A stretch of 64,000 nucleotides of DNA from contig JACTAT010000013.1 of NCBI GenBank assembly GCA_014526335.1, positions 5,894,182 to 5,958,181 of the forward strand, read 5' to 3'. Positions 21,364 to 33,355 of the stretch are shown piece after piece (the first letter of the stretch is position 1; each line of letters starts with the position of its first letter). The notes below the pieces were generated by a model, which was not told the origin of the DNA, made no database searches, and was given only the letters and a program-made list of their open reading frames with translations. The position numbers and the translations under genes are program-made. This stretch comes from Chrysaora quinquecirrha (taxonomy: Eukaryota > Cnidaria > Scyphozoa > Semaeostomeae > Pelagiidae).

Positions 21364-21654
21364 TATATATACAAAGTATAAATACATCATTTCTAATAAG
21401 TTCTTGAATGTGTTTGGACTACTTTGCGTAAACTGAAGAATCACATTTCTCATAATCGTCTACTCTATAACCTGCACATTATTTAACTGAAGAGAAATTG
21501 CTGCTATAGATACCGAACCGAACAGCCTTATTACAATGAATCTCTTAACAGCATAACCAGGGGCAGCCATTAGAATAGTTATAAAAACCAGTATTTTAAG
21601 GATGAATTGTAAAGCTAACAAAATGTGGAATCTGCATTTAACACCCCGGATAAT

Positions 21655-22085
21655 GTCTTAGGGATATCATCTGTACAGTGGAGGGTGTGCAGTACAGTGG
21701 GGGATTTTCAGTACATTGGAGGGATATCATCAGTACCATGTAGAGGGATATCATCAGTACTGTTGGAGGGATATCATCAGTTCAGTGGAGGGATATCATC
21801 AGTACAATGGAGGATGTTCAATACAATGGAGGGATACCATCAGTACGGTGGAGGGATATCATCAGTATAATGTAGGATGTTCAGTACAGTGGAGGGACAC
21901 CATCAGTATGGTGGAGGGATATCATCAGTAGAATGGAGGGATATCATCAGTACTGTGAAAGGATGTAGTACAGTCAGGATGCAGCACAGCTAGTACTGAA
22001 CATCCTCTACCGTACTGATGATATCCCTCTACTGTACTGATGATATCCCTCCACTGTATTGAACATCCTCCATTGTACTGGACAG
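21655..22085. repeat. Tandem and inverted GGAGGGATATCATCAGTAC repeats, copy B
   Basis: About fifteen forward units, then the reverse complement, extended relative to 1672-1968 in copy A. The overlapping short frames here have the same periodic sequence and are not genes. Confidence 0.75.
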
Positions 22086-22452
22086 ACATAACCTGGTGTG
22101 TTCAAGGCATATCAGTGAACCATCAAATATGCGACGCACCCAAAGCTAGGCACTGACAATCACAGGACAATAAAACACTATCTGTGTTCAAGGCAAATTA
22201 CAAACAACCAGAAATCAGCACATGAAGATCAGGAACGTTGAATGAAAAGTTGCCGACCGTATAATCATGAAGTCTTTTAATTTTTAATTAGCCTCTTAAT
22301 TTGATGGTTTTTCTTTGATATTGGCACTTGGTCTGGGTGTACGCTACTGATAGAAGCTCACTAAGGCATCCTGCAGTTGAAAGGCAATTTGCATAGCAAG
22401 TGGTATAGCATTACAACTGGAAGCATCTGACTGTTGTGAGGTAAGGTACGAA

Positions 22453-22798
22453 ACTTAAGACATAGTCATTAAAACGTTCGAAAGGCACATATCTTTTGAA
22501 GTATGTAGATTTATTGATTACAGAGTCGTACAGAAGTTCAAAGAATTGCTAAGTTGGCTCTCTGATTTGTATTCTTCTACCTAAAGTCACTTCGTCACCT
22601 CGCTGTATGCTGTGAACTGATTAGAGTTCAAAGCACAAAACCAATCCAGCTTCAAATTTCTGACTGCTGCATGTCGATCCTTAGAAAGCTTATGTCCCAG
22701 CCACTATGCCGGGATGATATCTTCGCGTTTTGATTTTTGTAGCTACTGTCATTAGGTTTTGCCCAGCAGTTATACTGAGCGCAGCGCCGTGGGTTTCA
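22453..22798. other. Copy B-specific segment upstream of the promoter
   Basis: About 345 bp between blocks that are adjacent in copy A near 4,255. No clear terminal repeats or genes. It is either an insertion in B or a deletion in A. Confidence 0.4.
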
Positions 22799-23100
22799 TC
22801 GCGATCATTGCAGTTACACTAAGACGCAACGGCAGCTTCGCAGATTCGCTTCGCATTTGGTTTTGTGAAACAATAGAAAAACAAGGTTTCGGAGCGTCAA
22901 GTATCGGATTGAGTAGTCATAGTGTGACGGAAAGCCCAATCCGATACGAAATTCAAAGTGCGACAAGACATGCCGGCATAGTGTAACTTGGGCTTCATTT
23001 CTCAGAATAATGGGCTTGATCCTTGCGAGATTCCTTGTTTGATTTTCATAATGGGCTTGCTCTGGGCTTGCTATCGCAGGCTAGCGAACCTTTTCCTCCA

Positions 23101-23110
23101 TATAAACAGG
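23101..23110 (+). promoter_or_regulatory. Probable TATA box of copy B
   Basis: TATAAACAGG lies 78 bp before the start codon, at the position of TATAAAAAGG in copy A. The A-to-C change may weaken it. The flanking leader, including a CTTTCAG tract, is conserved between copies. Confidence 0.4.
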
Positions 23111-23178
23111 ACGTTTGATGTACCAAAATGTACTGACAAGATTTTTTTTTCTTTCAGCTGATCCAAAGGACCGAGAAA

Positions 23179-26100
23179 ATGAATCTCCTTCGGGTGGTTA
23201 CTTTGCTGTTGTGTGCTGTACTCTCGTCTTGCCGCCGCGGAAACATTCGCTCAGTATCCAAGCTTAAGTCAAGAACCCTAAGCGATGTCTCTTGGACGCG
23301 TTTTTGTGGTTGCTTGCATTTGACTGTAACGTCAACAGAATCGGCAGTCATTAAACGCTGTTATAAAGGCTTTTTCAATGGAAGTATAGAGATTAAAAGA
23401 GCTATAAGAAATTACAGGAATAAGCGACAAAAGTGTTTTGAGCCAAGCAAGGTTAACGACGAAGAATGCAAGGTTTGTGACCTTTTCTGTCATCAGGCTT
23501 TTTGTGATTGTTTTGAGAAGTTTAAAGTTGATTTTCACACGAATCGTAGCATAGCGTTAGCGCAGTCACTAGAAAAGAGCAACTCCCCTTAATAGCCACA
23601 GCATATGGTTCGCCGTAGGTTCATCTCAAGTCGATTTTTTCGCGGAGTTCGCATACCAAAGCAATATGGCGAGTCGAGACACCAGGCTTGCGCGAAATTT
23701 TTTATTGGTACGCGTACTGTGTCCGTGATAGGCTTATAATGTCTGACTCCCGATTCCGGTCGTTACGCGTACTAGTTTTGTTGAGTGGAAATCCACCTTA
23801 AATTAAAAGTTTTGCACTTGCTATAGGTTTTTATAAAGCCGCGGCTACACGTGCGACCTTTTGCTTGAAATGGTGACGCGACACACCCGAAAGTGTCCTG
23901 TCATGAAATTACTGAGGTGGCTACAAGCTGCGACAAAAATGCTGCGATAGCAATTCTGCGACAATTAACTTGTGTGATAAGAAGAATGGGTCGTAGAAAA
24001 TTTCCAGGAAAACGTGCGAAAACAATTCAGTGTTGTGTCGCCAATGCAAAACAATGCGACAAGCAAATAATGTCGCGAGATTTTCAACCAAAGCAATACT
24101 CTGCGACCGTATTTCCTAAGGTCGCAGAACATGTTGTTTGAAAGTATATCCCTGGCTACACGTGCGACGCTTCGTTTTTCAAGTCTCGGCTCGGTCTTGG
24201 CGACAATTTTTGAACATGTTCTGTCGCCATTTCAAACAGAAAGTCGCACATGTAGCCGGTAGCCGTTAATATAAAGACTTAAGTTTTCTCACTTGGTTTT
24301 ATTTAATTTCTTCCTTCTACAGAGTTTTTTAATCCCGGTCAGCGCAAAGCGAAATTTTTCGTTTGAAGGGAAAGATTTCTTCCCTACGCATGTGCACTCG
24401 TCCATTTTCTTTCCATCCGTTAATCGCACCAATGACGAAAAGTATAAATGACCTTCCTTTCGTCGCAAAATCCCGATCTCAAGTAGGCGAAAGTTTTCGC
24501 AGTGACGAATGGACGAACAGAAAATGGAATACTGGTTATATGTAGTCGGGCGAAAAATGTCGCTTTATTTAGATCTGGCTTAATGGAAATTCGGTTTAAG
24601 AATGGGATTGCATTTTCATATTCGTGCAACTTTGGGCGAGTGGCATTTTATCATTTACACGGGATCTTTATAGAGCCAGAGACGAGCTTGCTCTACTTCT
24701 GAACAGATCCAGAACTAAAAGATAGGAATTCAAGAGGCCCGGCGTTTTCGAGCCAAAACTGGCTCTATAAGCCGTTTCACTTACTCTGATCTAAACGGGA
24801 TTTTTGACCTACAGGGTGTCAAAAAAAGGAACCCGCTTTAGAAATTGTTTTTATTAACAGACCGTTTTCGAGCCAAAACTGGCTCTATAAGCCGTTTCAC
24901 TTACTCTGATCTAAACGGGATTTTTGACCTACAGGGTGTCAAAAAAAAGGAACCCGCTTTAGAAATTGTTTTTATTAACAGACCGTAGCTTCAAGGCCAA
25001 TAACATTTTGTCATAATACATACTTACTATATATATACACTCTTGTGGGTAAAAGTAGAAGCTTTCATTTTTCATGTTCACAAAAATATGCTATAATGAG
25101 TTTCACTGATAAATAAAGGTTGTGCGATGCAAATTTCATGTCATTAAGGATTTTCTGAAGCTGGGATAAATTACAAAAAGTGTTAATTGACACTTTGACC
25201 ATTTGAGGCCAAAGTTTTGAAAAATGGTGGATTTAGCCAGATAAAATTGTTGAAAACACTGTTTCTGTCGAGTTGTGCTTTTTTGAAGTTCATATTTGAC
25301 CATTCTTTGTGTTGGCTAAAAAAATATTGTGTAAAAAATTTTGTTTCTTCATAGCGCTTTTAATGAAGTAAAGTATTATAGAGTGATGTCAGAATCATTC
25401 TTATTCCTTAAAAACATATTTACCAAATTTTATGCCCAAAATTAAATTTTGACTTAAGTACAAAGGTTTCTTTACCGGATTCAAATTTTTGTGACACCTG
25501 TATATTTGAAGATGGTTTATTTTGATTAGTTTATATGCCTCTGCGCTTAGCCAATTATTGCACATTTGCAGGTTGTCAGAAGGTTCGACTTGTCCTTAAA
25601 ATACCGTAGAGATATCAATCACCTTGCAACAGAAATGGGCGGTCACGTAGAAGCTACAGGCTCCAAAGTCATTATGTTTGGATTCTGGCGCAAGCATCCT
25701 GATTTCTACGAAGTGTGCCAGCAAGGAGCTAACTCTATCGCAATAGCAAATTATATCATTGAGTTTTCAGGAGAAAGCTTCACTGAGCTTAAAACAGGTA
25801 AGCAAAATGTCAAGTCTTTCAAAATCAGAAAGGTACTTTTCAAATGTGCAATATATTTGGTAGAAAAAGTATTCTTTTATAGACGTATTCTATTCGTTTC
25901 AATCCAGTTTACGGCTCGAAATGTCACTTTTGCCAGACTAGTATAGATTGGGGAAAAAGGCCGGGATAGAACAGTATGCCCTGTGTAGACAAGGCCTGCC
26001 TGGTGGATCCGTACTTGTTTGGATCTCTTTTTACCGTACTCGGGAACAGAGCGCTTTGAAAAGTGTTTCGTTCAGTACAAAGTATTTGCTGTTAAGCCTG

Positions 26101-29100
26101 GCTTCCATATAGCCAAAAGTGGCTGGACCGGTGCTATGACGTTCTTGGTTTTAATGGTAACACTTCCTTACGGTGGCTCTACCATGGCTGGACAGTTGCT
26201 CTACCGCGGTAGTGCTGACAAAAAATTGAATTTGGTTCAATTTTCCCGGCCCTTGTGACGCTTCTGCCACTAGAAGATTTTAATGGAAACATTAATTTTG
26301 CCGTCTAACATAGTCCTTTTTCGTGCACATAAGAGACTCATAGGATTTTTTAAAATTCGAAATATTTGTAGGATTCCTGAGATTTTTGTCAGAAACACTT
26401 GTGAAATCGTTTATCATTGTGTGAATTGACTTTAAGACTCGCTTTTAAATTTCTATTCTTCTAAATACTAGGTAGCACAGTAGTAACACAGTTAGCAGCA
26501 ATGTTGGGAGATGAGCCACAAGGTCCTTATTTGGCAGAACAAATCAGAGAACTCTGCTATCGAAATGATCCGGCAGATTCTAACGCACCTCAGAACTATG
26601 TTGTCTGGACCAACAACTTCTGTGATCTTGATGTAGCGAGCACTCTGGTAAAGAAAATGAACAAGTTTACAGAGGAGGCGCTAATTCCTGGTAAATGGAC
26701 TGATGACAAGTTGAGAAATTTTTACGATGGTCTTCGTTTGAACTTTGTGGCGCTTGCAGAATATTCCCCAGACCGTTATAGGACTTCGCTGGACTTAACG
26801 GACAATGAAAAAGCGAATGGCTACAAAAATAACATCAATACAATCGTTGGACTTGTGCATAGCAGGGACTTTGATCAGCTCAAGATGTTGACATCCTTTC
26901 TACCAGATGATATTCTGACGTGTTCTGGAAGCAACCCAACAACAACCGAAGCTTGCTATTTCAAGAAAATCCTCGACCAGCTTGTGACTTACTTCAGACT
27001 TTCTGGGGTCACGATCGAGGGAAGGAGAAGAGTTATGCTGAGCACTGGTACAGATTACGAACGACTTCTGGAGTTCAGACAGATGAATCGTATCTTAACA
27101 GTCGTCCAGCAAAACCAGCTAACCACAGTCACTCTAGCAGACGACATCATAAACAGTAACAATCAACGTTTCACTGAGCTCAAGAATTACTTTGTTCAGC
27201 TGCAAAGTTTTAATGACCACAAAGCCGATGCAGACATCACCTTTATTGATGACTGGATTAGCAAGTATCGGACAGCAGTAACACAACTTGTTACGGAGAA
27301 TTCTGACAGCCTGACGTACCTTTTGAAGGCATTACACGCAGGTGTTATTGCTGAGGTAGCTGAAAAGACTGCACGAATGGCCCTTGCTGTAGCTGAAGCT
27401 TGTAACCCGTTGAAGACGCTGTTCGGTGGATCAAGCATCGGAGACATTGCAGATGCAACGGCAGAATTCACAGTGGCAATATCTAACCTGAATGTAGCAG
27501 AAGATCTCAATGATCAATTGGAAACTCTTATTGACAAAGCAGTTGATATGGGCACTAGATTTGCTGGTAATTCTGATGATATAAAGAAAGTCATGGATCT
27601 GGTGCGGTCATCTGACACTGCAACACCTGCTGAATTTGAGACACAGAAACGACAGTTTATACAGTTATATGGTGCATACAGTCCGAGAGTGAGACGACCA
27701 GAGCTTGCAGAGCTGGATTCATATTGGGACAATGTCGTGGACACTGCATGTGACGTTATATTGAATCTTGAAACAGCAACTGGTACTTTGGTGAGCGCAG
27801 CTGATGTTAGAAGAACAGGGACTTGCTGGAAAATAAAGGTTAGCATAGCCAAGATGACCACAACCTATGAAGAGATTTATGATTTTCAATTTGATTTGAT
27901 GGAGACGCTGGCATCAGCTATGAGGTAAGCATGAAGAATTCTGACTGCCTAATAATATCGTCTTCTCAAACAGTTGAGATTGTCTTCTCACTGCATTATT
28001 GCTGTTGCCATCGCACGGGCACTTCAACCTTCTACCCACAACCAAATACTTCTGTTTGCTTAGAATCTTATATCCTCTTGAAGTTATTATACCCCTTGTC
28101 CAATTCTTTCATTCTATCCCCCCTCCGATAATTCTTTTTCTAAGCTTCTTTTTCCTCTAATCAAATTCTTCTCAGCAATAGAGTTGAGTATCACACACGC
28201 TGCTTCGAGCTATTGATACTCATTTTCTTTTGAGAGGAAGCTTAGTTGTGAACACAAGTGTTCAAAGAGTACTGTCTTATAATTTCTGCTCCGTGTTCTA
28301 ATACGGATAATAGTATTGTGATTTTTGCTCTAGGGCGAAAATTGGGAAAAGAGAGGCTACAAACATCGCCAGCAACTTTGAATCATTCCCTGAAAGAGAG
28401 AACGACAACACGATGAGATATCGAAGCATTTACACGTTGAGTTATTTAACATACAACATTCAGACATGGAATACTATCAAGATTTATTGTGACAAATTGG
28501 AATATGCTGAAGGTGGAGTTAGGCCAAGAGAATGTCAAGCAGAAAGTACTGACTTACCATCACTGATGTCAAGAACGAGACGTACCTGCACTGGAGATAA
28601 CACACAATATGTCAGGATTCCAGTCAGGCCAGGTAGGAATTTTTTACCGTTCTGTTCTTCTATTCAGCTACTTAACTTAAAGAAACTAGTTTCAAACTTA
28701 AGATAACAGTATTTATGCAGTACACACGTAGCCTATATTATTAGCACAAACAGTGAGAAATTAATCTGGGTTAATTTTTAGCCTGAGTCTTTGTGTACTT
28801 AAACTGCTAGGCTTAACTCAACTCTTTGTACACTGTTGTCATCACCAGTTTCTCCTTTCAGTCGTTTTCTTCTTCGAAAAAAATGTAATACAGTTGACAT
28901 CCGCTATCTCGATTGCCCACTATCTCGAACATTCGCTATATCGAACGATTTTCCATTTCCCCTCGTTTTGGTATAAGGGTTTGTATAGAAAAATCATCCA
29001 CTATCTCGAACCCGTTATCTCGAACATTCGCTGTCTCGAACCATTTTCGATTTCCCATGGAGGAAAACCTGCTCTTTATCTCGAACTTTGCCAAATTTAC

Positions 29101-32100
29101 TGCTGAACTGATAAAGAGAGAGGCTGAAAATATGTATAAGTTCGGCTAGCGGAGCGGAAATGGCAGCAGCTAAGTGCTATGCTTCCGATGTATAAAATAG
29201 ATGAAGCTGTTCTCTTTCGAGATTTGCTGCATCGCCATTATCTCAATTTCACCAATAGAAGGGATGAAAGCAGATGAGCTTTGACTCCTATGTAAAAAAT
29301 ACCAGACTTGTTTGATGAAATTTGGGATCAGAAACCCTGCATGTTAATAGGGGTTCCTTTTCTGACTTAAAAACTATAATTTTTTTATATTTATATGGAA
29401 CATCCGTTATTTCGAACATTCGCTATCTCGAACAAATTCCAGTTTCCCTTTAGATAGTGGATGTCAACTGTATTACCTACGTTTGACAAGCTATGCCAAA
29501 ACAGCAGCCGACAATGCAAATGGCAGGTCGGAAAATGTAAGGTTTATGTTAACCACTTCACAAGGCTTAAAACTGTCAGGTCAATTGCTGCCTATATGAT
29601 TCAGGGTAGCCCTTTGTTGCTTACTTTGTTCAAATTTGTAATGTACGTCATGCAGGTCCAGAAGAAGACAAAACTGCATTCTTGAACATAAAAAATCTGT
29701 ACAAAGGAGAAGATGTTACATTCCAAATCACCAATAAGCAATGGCTTGTTAACAACAATTGGATTTTGGACAGTGAAAAAGATAAAGCAATATACATTAA
29801 GGATTTTGAGCTGTTTCTTCCAACAGTATCCGAAGATTCTGTGACATTTATTTCTCGAGTTCAGGCCACAGGTAAGATACGCAGCAGTCTTTCTTCTCGT
29901 TGGCAGATTTCTGCCAACTATGCAAGTAAAGATAATATTTGGTAATTTGATATTACAGCCAAAGGCCTTTTAGGCACGCGTACCCCCGTCTTCTGATTAC
30001 GAATTAAGGGCCTCAGTAGGGTAAGATTGGTGTCAAAACAGGTGTTCCAGTGAATGTAGGATTGTCTGTCTAGCTACAATTGTATGAATACATAAATGAA
30101 TATCATGAAAATTATGTTATCATTATAAAAAATTCTGGGTCTTTAGCAGGTATCCGGTAGCCCACGCCCAGTGGGTATAGTGCGCTTACCTTTAAGCAAT
30201 GCTCTATTTTTTTGGGATCGCAAGTTCGAGATAAGCGAACAGCTTTTATAATTTTAATAATTTAATTTATTTTAATTTCATGCAGATTTCATATTTTCTA
30301 TTTATGTGCCACGCTTTGATGCAAAGTAATCTTTGAGTACATCATGTCCCTGGGTCTGTTTTCCCCATCCCTTGACAACTGCAAAGCTGCAACAAACTAC
30401 TTTTCTTGCTTGGCCTTCTTTGTCTATTTTACATAGACCAGCCCAGTCGCCAAGTTGTTTGTTGTCCTCAACCTTTAGAAGGTCAATGCTGTGTTCAGCA
30501 CAAAGAGCCTCAATCAGCTTGACATACATCTGCTCATCACAGTTGCTAGCAAGCACACAAAGTAAAGCTTGGCGCTTATCCAGGCATTTTGTTGCTTCAT
30601 GAAGCCCACGAGCAAGACCATCATATGTCAAAGCTATTTTGAGAACTTCTTGAACTGCTGTTTCAATATCCATGTCTCCAGATGCCCGAACATCATCTCT
30701 TTCCCCTGCGTCAGACATTTTTGCAGGCGGACGTCCTTAATGAGTTCTTCACAGAAATGTTGTATTTGTCAAATGTGAAAAAAAATTTATATTCAGGTAC
30801 TGGAAATATTCTTCTTAAAATCTTACAATAAATCTATCAACAAATAAACAAATCAGGATCATATTAAAAATAAATAAAATCCTAAAAGAGATAAAATCTT
30901 AAAAGAGATGTAATAAATGAGCGTAAACCGATTGTTTAATGTATTTAGATTTTGTTTTGATAGAAATAATGTATCCCCTTCTTCATAAAAAGCTATCCAA
31001 GGAGGTCAGACTACGAGGGAATGAATTCCATAAAAGTCCAGAAAAGCTAATGAATATTAGACAATGAATTCCAGAAAAGCTAAAATCCCGCATGCACATG
31101 GTTCATTGTTGCCATAGAATTATTACATTTCATCAAACTTGGCATTTGGAGGAATTAAAATTGTTACCTCTTTGTTATCAAAAGTGTATTTGGGTCATAG
31201 TTCGAGTATAAAGCAATTTTAATCAATAACTGCAAACTGCGACCTGTGCAGCTTGTCTATTTGTTGGTATATCGTGACTACCTGATACACTTCTTTAATT
31301 CTATTTACAGGTGAAAACGTCCTCAATCCATGCCCTAACTGCACACAATACATCCTACCCAACGAAGCTAGAGACAGCAAATTTAAAGAGGGTTACGAAG
31401 CATCCTGCGAAGAAAGTAAGAGGTTCACAAATCCATATACCATATGCCGAACGAATCCTTTGGAAAAAATATGCCGAGTTACAACAAGAACAGCTGACCC
31501 AGCCGGTTCATTGCAGCCAAGTGTCTATGCACGCTTTAGATTCAAAATCGATGGTTACAGTGATACACCAATTCCAGAACCTGCTAACAATGATATGTAC
31601 CTCAAAGCAAAGGTAATGGTACTTTCATTATATTTTTGTTGGGACTTATAAATATTCTAGCGCTGTAATGAAAATGAGCTGCTATTGATTCCCGCCAGTT
31701 TCATTTGTCGTTGTTTGCCGCTTTGTTCAGGACCTGAACCCTTTGAAACTAAAAATAGAGAAGCTGAATCCCAATAGTTTGGGTCAGAATTAACAATTTC
31801 TGCTTAATTTGATTATGCTGACATGGTTTATTGCCAGTCAGTGACGAGACTCTGCTCCTGGGCCTGGATGCCATAAAGGATCGGTGATCGGAAGTACGTT
31901 TGCTGTTAGGTTTCGCGTCTGTTGATCGATGAGTGAATCTGTACTTGCCTCTCCTTACTTTTGCGGGGAGGAGAAAAAGTCGCCGAGTAAGGTATATTGG
32001 TCTTTTTGTTAATGAATTTATTATATTTTAGCAGTTTTCATTTTGACCATAATTGAATCAGCGCATATCAGTACCTTTCAGGTCATACTGTTGCGGTCTT

Positions 32101-32417
32101 TACCAGCTGAGTTTTAAGGACTTTGTCAATTGCTTCCATTTGCATCGTCAAAGGAACCATTTTTTTTGCCTTGTACAATTCTTATTCATTTTTGCTGTTT
32201 ATTCTTACAGATAACATATTGCGCTTTGTCTGCTTCGGGTGCAAAAAGATCGATGACAGCGTTTGCAAGAACCCGAACATCGCGCAAATGTTGCACAGGA
32301 AACAATTACTTTTCAATCACTGCCGACCAGTGTACTGCATGTCCTGCTGAGTCTGAGGCGAATCTACATGGGTACTATTGTGAGAAGAATAGCAATGCCC
32401 TTATGGTAGAAGAGTGA
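23179..32417 (+). CDS. Copy B: paralogue of the seven-exon secreted protein gene
   Basis: Exons: 23179-23472, 25572-25797, 26472-27924, 28334-28632, 29656-29871, 31311-31612 and 32211-32417 (stop). Every exon equals its copy A counterpart in length and phase, giving the same 2,997-nt reading frame without internal stops, so both copies look functional. The signal peptide and cysteines are kept. Exon 1 differs at about 18 of 98 residues, mostly changes that make copy B more basic, whereas parts of exon 3 are almost unchanged. Introns are partly alignable with copy A but hold different insertions: a Tigger-like element in intron 4 and an eS12 retrocopy in intron 5. The product is probably secreted; its function is not recognised. 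Confidence 0.72.
23526..23797. mobile_element. TTAA-flanked MITE abutting exon 1, copy B
   Basis: Orthologue of 4962-5228, with TTAA at both edges and the end GAAATCCACC kept. Its presence in both copies dates it before the duplication. Confidence 0.6.
23837..24267. repeat. Foldback insertion with GGCTACACGTGCGAC ends, copy B intron 1
   Basis: The left edge CCGCGGCTACACGTGCGACC pairs with GTCGCACATGTAGCCGG at the right. A third copy of the word lies near 24,154. Copy A lacks it. The target duplication is not clear. Confidence 0.55.
24744..24984. repeat. 120-bp tandem duplication, copy B intron 1
   Basis: A unit starting GTTTTCGAGCCAAAACTGG occurs at 24,744 and again at 24,864, nearly identical, and includes the left end of the mariner-like MITE. 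Copy A has a single unit, so this is recent. Confidence 0.85.
24932..25500. mobile_element. Mariner-like MITE in intron 1, copy B
   Basis: Orthologue of 5847-6453, bounded by TA. Its left end is also present once more at 24,812 because of the 120-bp duplication. Confidence 0.6.
26472..27924 (+). CDS. Copy B, exon 3: large helical domain exon
   Basis: Counterpart of 7388-8840 with the same length, acceptor (TAG) and donor (GTAAGC). About 28 residues differ, and these cluster. The first 107 residues after the internal Met at 26501 have 12 changes. The next roughly 75 residues and the last roughly 80 residues are identical or nearly so. This uneven pattern is discussed as a possible gene-conversion signature. 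Confidence 0.8.
28891..29470. mobile_element. Tigger/pogo-like MITE, 580 bp, copy B intron 4
   Basis: The ends CAGTTGACATCCGCTATCTC and, complemented, CAGTTGACATCCACTATCTA are near-perfect inverted repeats with TA on both sides. Multiple CTATCTCGAAC words lie inside, as is common for pogo/Tigger-derived elements. Copy A lacks the element. No transposase frame. Confidence 0.75.
30140..30250 (+). repeat. tRNA-derived SINE-like sequence, copy B intron 5
   Basis: Orthologue of 12265-12370. It is followed at once by the eS12 retrocopy insertion. Confidence 0.4.
30302..30718 (-). CDS. RPS12: Intronless ribosomal protein eS12 (RPS12) retrocopy
   Basis: The - strand frame of 138 codons is complete. 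It carries the strongly conserved eS12 segments [38 protein letters not shown] and [16 protein letters not shown], ending in an acidic/basic tail. Length matches eukaryotic eS12, a small-subunit ribosomal protein with the L7Ae-type fold. Animal RPS12 genes normally have introns, and this frame has none. It lies antisense in intron 5 of copy B, and copy A has the unoccupied position near 12,362. T-rich sequence at the left (30,250-30,285) could be a decayed poly(A) tail. The frame is intact, so it is either a recent retrocopy or an expressed retrogene; expression is unknown. Confidence 0.85.
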   Translation of the reverse strand: MSDAGERDDVRASGDMDIETAVQEVLKIALTYDGLARGLHEATKCLDKRQALLCVLASNCDEQMYVKLIEALCAEHSIDLLKVEDNKQLGDWAGLCKIDKEGQARKVVCCSFAVVKGWGKQTQGHDVLKDYFASKRGT

Positions 32418-32782
32418 GAAGAAAGCATATTAATGAAGAAGTTAATGAAATCTCTGTATCAAATGATGCGTAAATGAAAATGAGATTGCTTTGCATATTT
32501 TTTGTTTATCTCTGTTTTAATTTCTTGCGTAACTTGGTTATTTCTATATGATAACTGTATAGCTAGATAGTAGAAAGTCTTTGGGTGGACACATTAGGTA
32601 GAGAAAAACAAATGCGGGTTTATGAATATCATGGCGCAGGCGGAATGGATGTCCTCGTTCGAAGCTATTACTGCCCTGCTCTTCGCAAATTGCATTTCAA
32701 AAATTCAGCCTTCTTGCATTGTTTCCTTGTCTATGTAACAATCGATTTTGCGTACTACTTCTTCGTATTTTCAACGATGAGT

Positions 32783-33355
32783 ATTGTGTCCCTGGTATTG
32801 CTTCTTCAGGGCATTGCTGGTGTCCCTGGTATTGCTTCTTCGGCGCATTGCTGTGTCCCTGGTATTGCATCTTCGGGGCATTGCTGATTTCCCTGGTATT
32901 GCTTCTTCGGGGCATTTCTTGTATCCCTGGTATTGCTTCTTCAGGGCATTTCTTGTATCCCTGGTATTGCTTCTTCAGGGCATTGCTTTTGTCCCTGGTA
33001 TTGCTTCTTCAGGGTATTGCTGGTGTCCCTGGTATTGCTTCTTCAGGGCATTGCTGGTGTCCCTGGTATTGCTTCTTCAGGGCATTGCTTGTGTCCCTGG
33101 TATTGCTTCTTCAGGGCATTGCTGGTGTCGCTGGCATTGCTTCTTCAGGGCATTGCTTGTGTCCCTGGTATTGCTTCTTCAGGGCATTGCTGGTGTCCCT
33201 GGTATTGCTTCTTCAGGGCATTGCTGGTGTCCCTGGTATTACTTCTTCGGGGCATTGCTGGTGTCCCTGGTATTGCTTCTTCAGGGCATTGCTGGTGTCG
33301 CTGGCATTGCTTCTTCAGGGCATTGCTTGTGTCCCTGGTATTGCTTCATCAGGCA
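32783..33355. repeat. 34-bp minisatellite, about 17 units, downstream of copy B
   Basis: The unit is GGGCATTGCTGGTGTCCCTG plus GTATTGCTTCTTCA, with small variations. Copy A has about one unit. Because 34 is not a multiple of three and the unit lacks stops, all three forward frames stay open for 160-220 codons; these are not genes. Confidence 0.95.
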
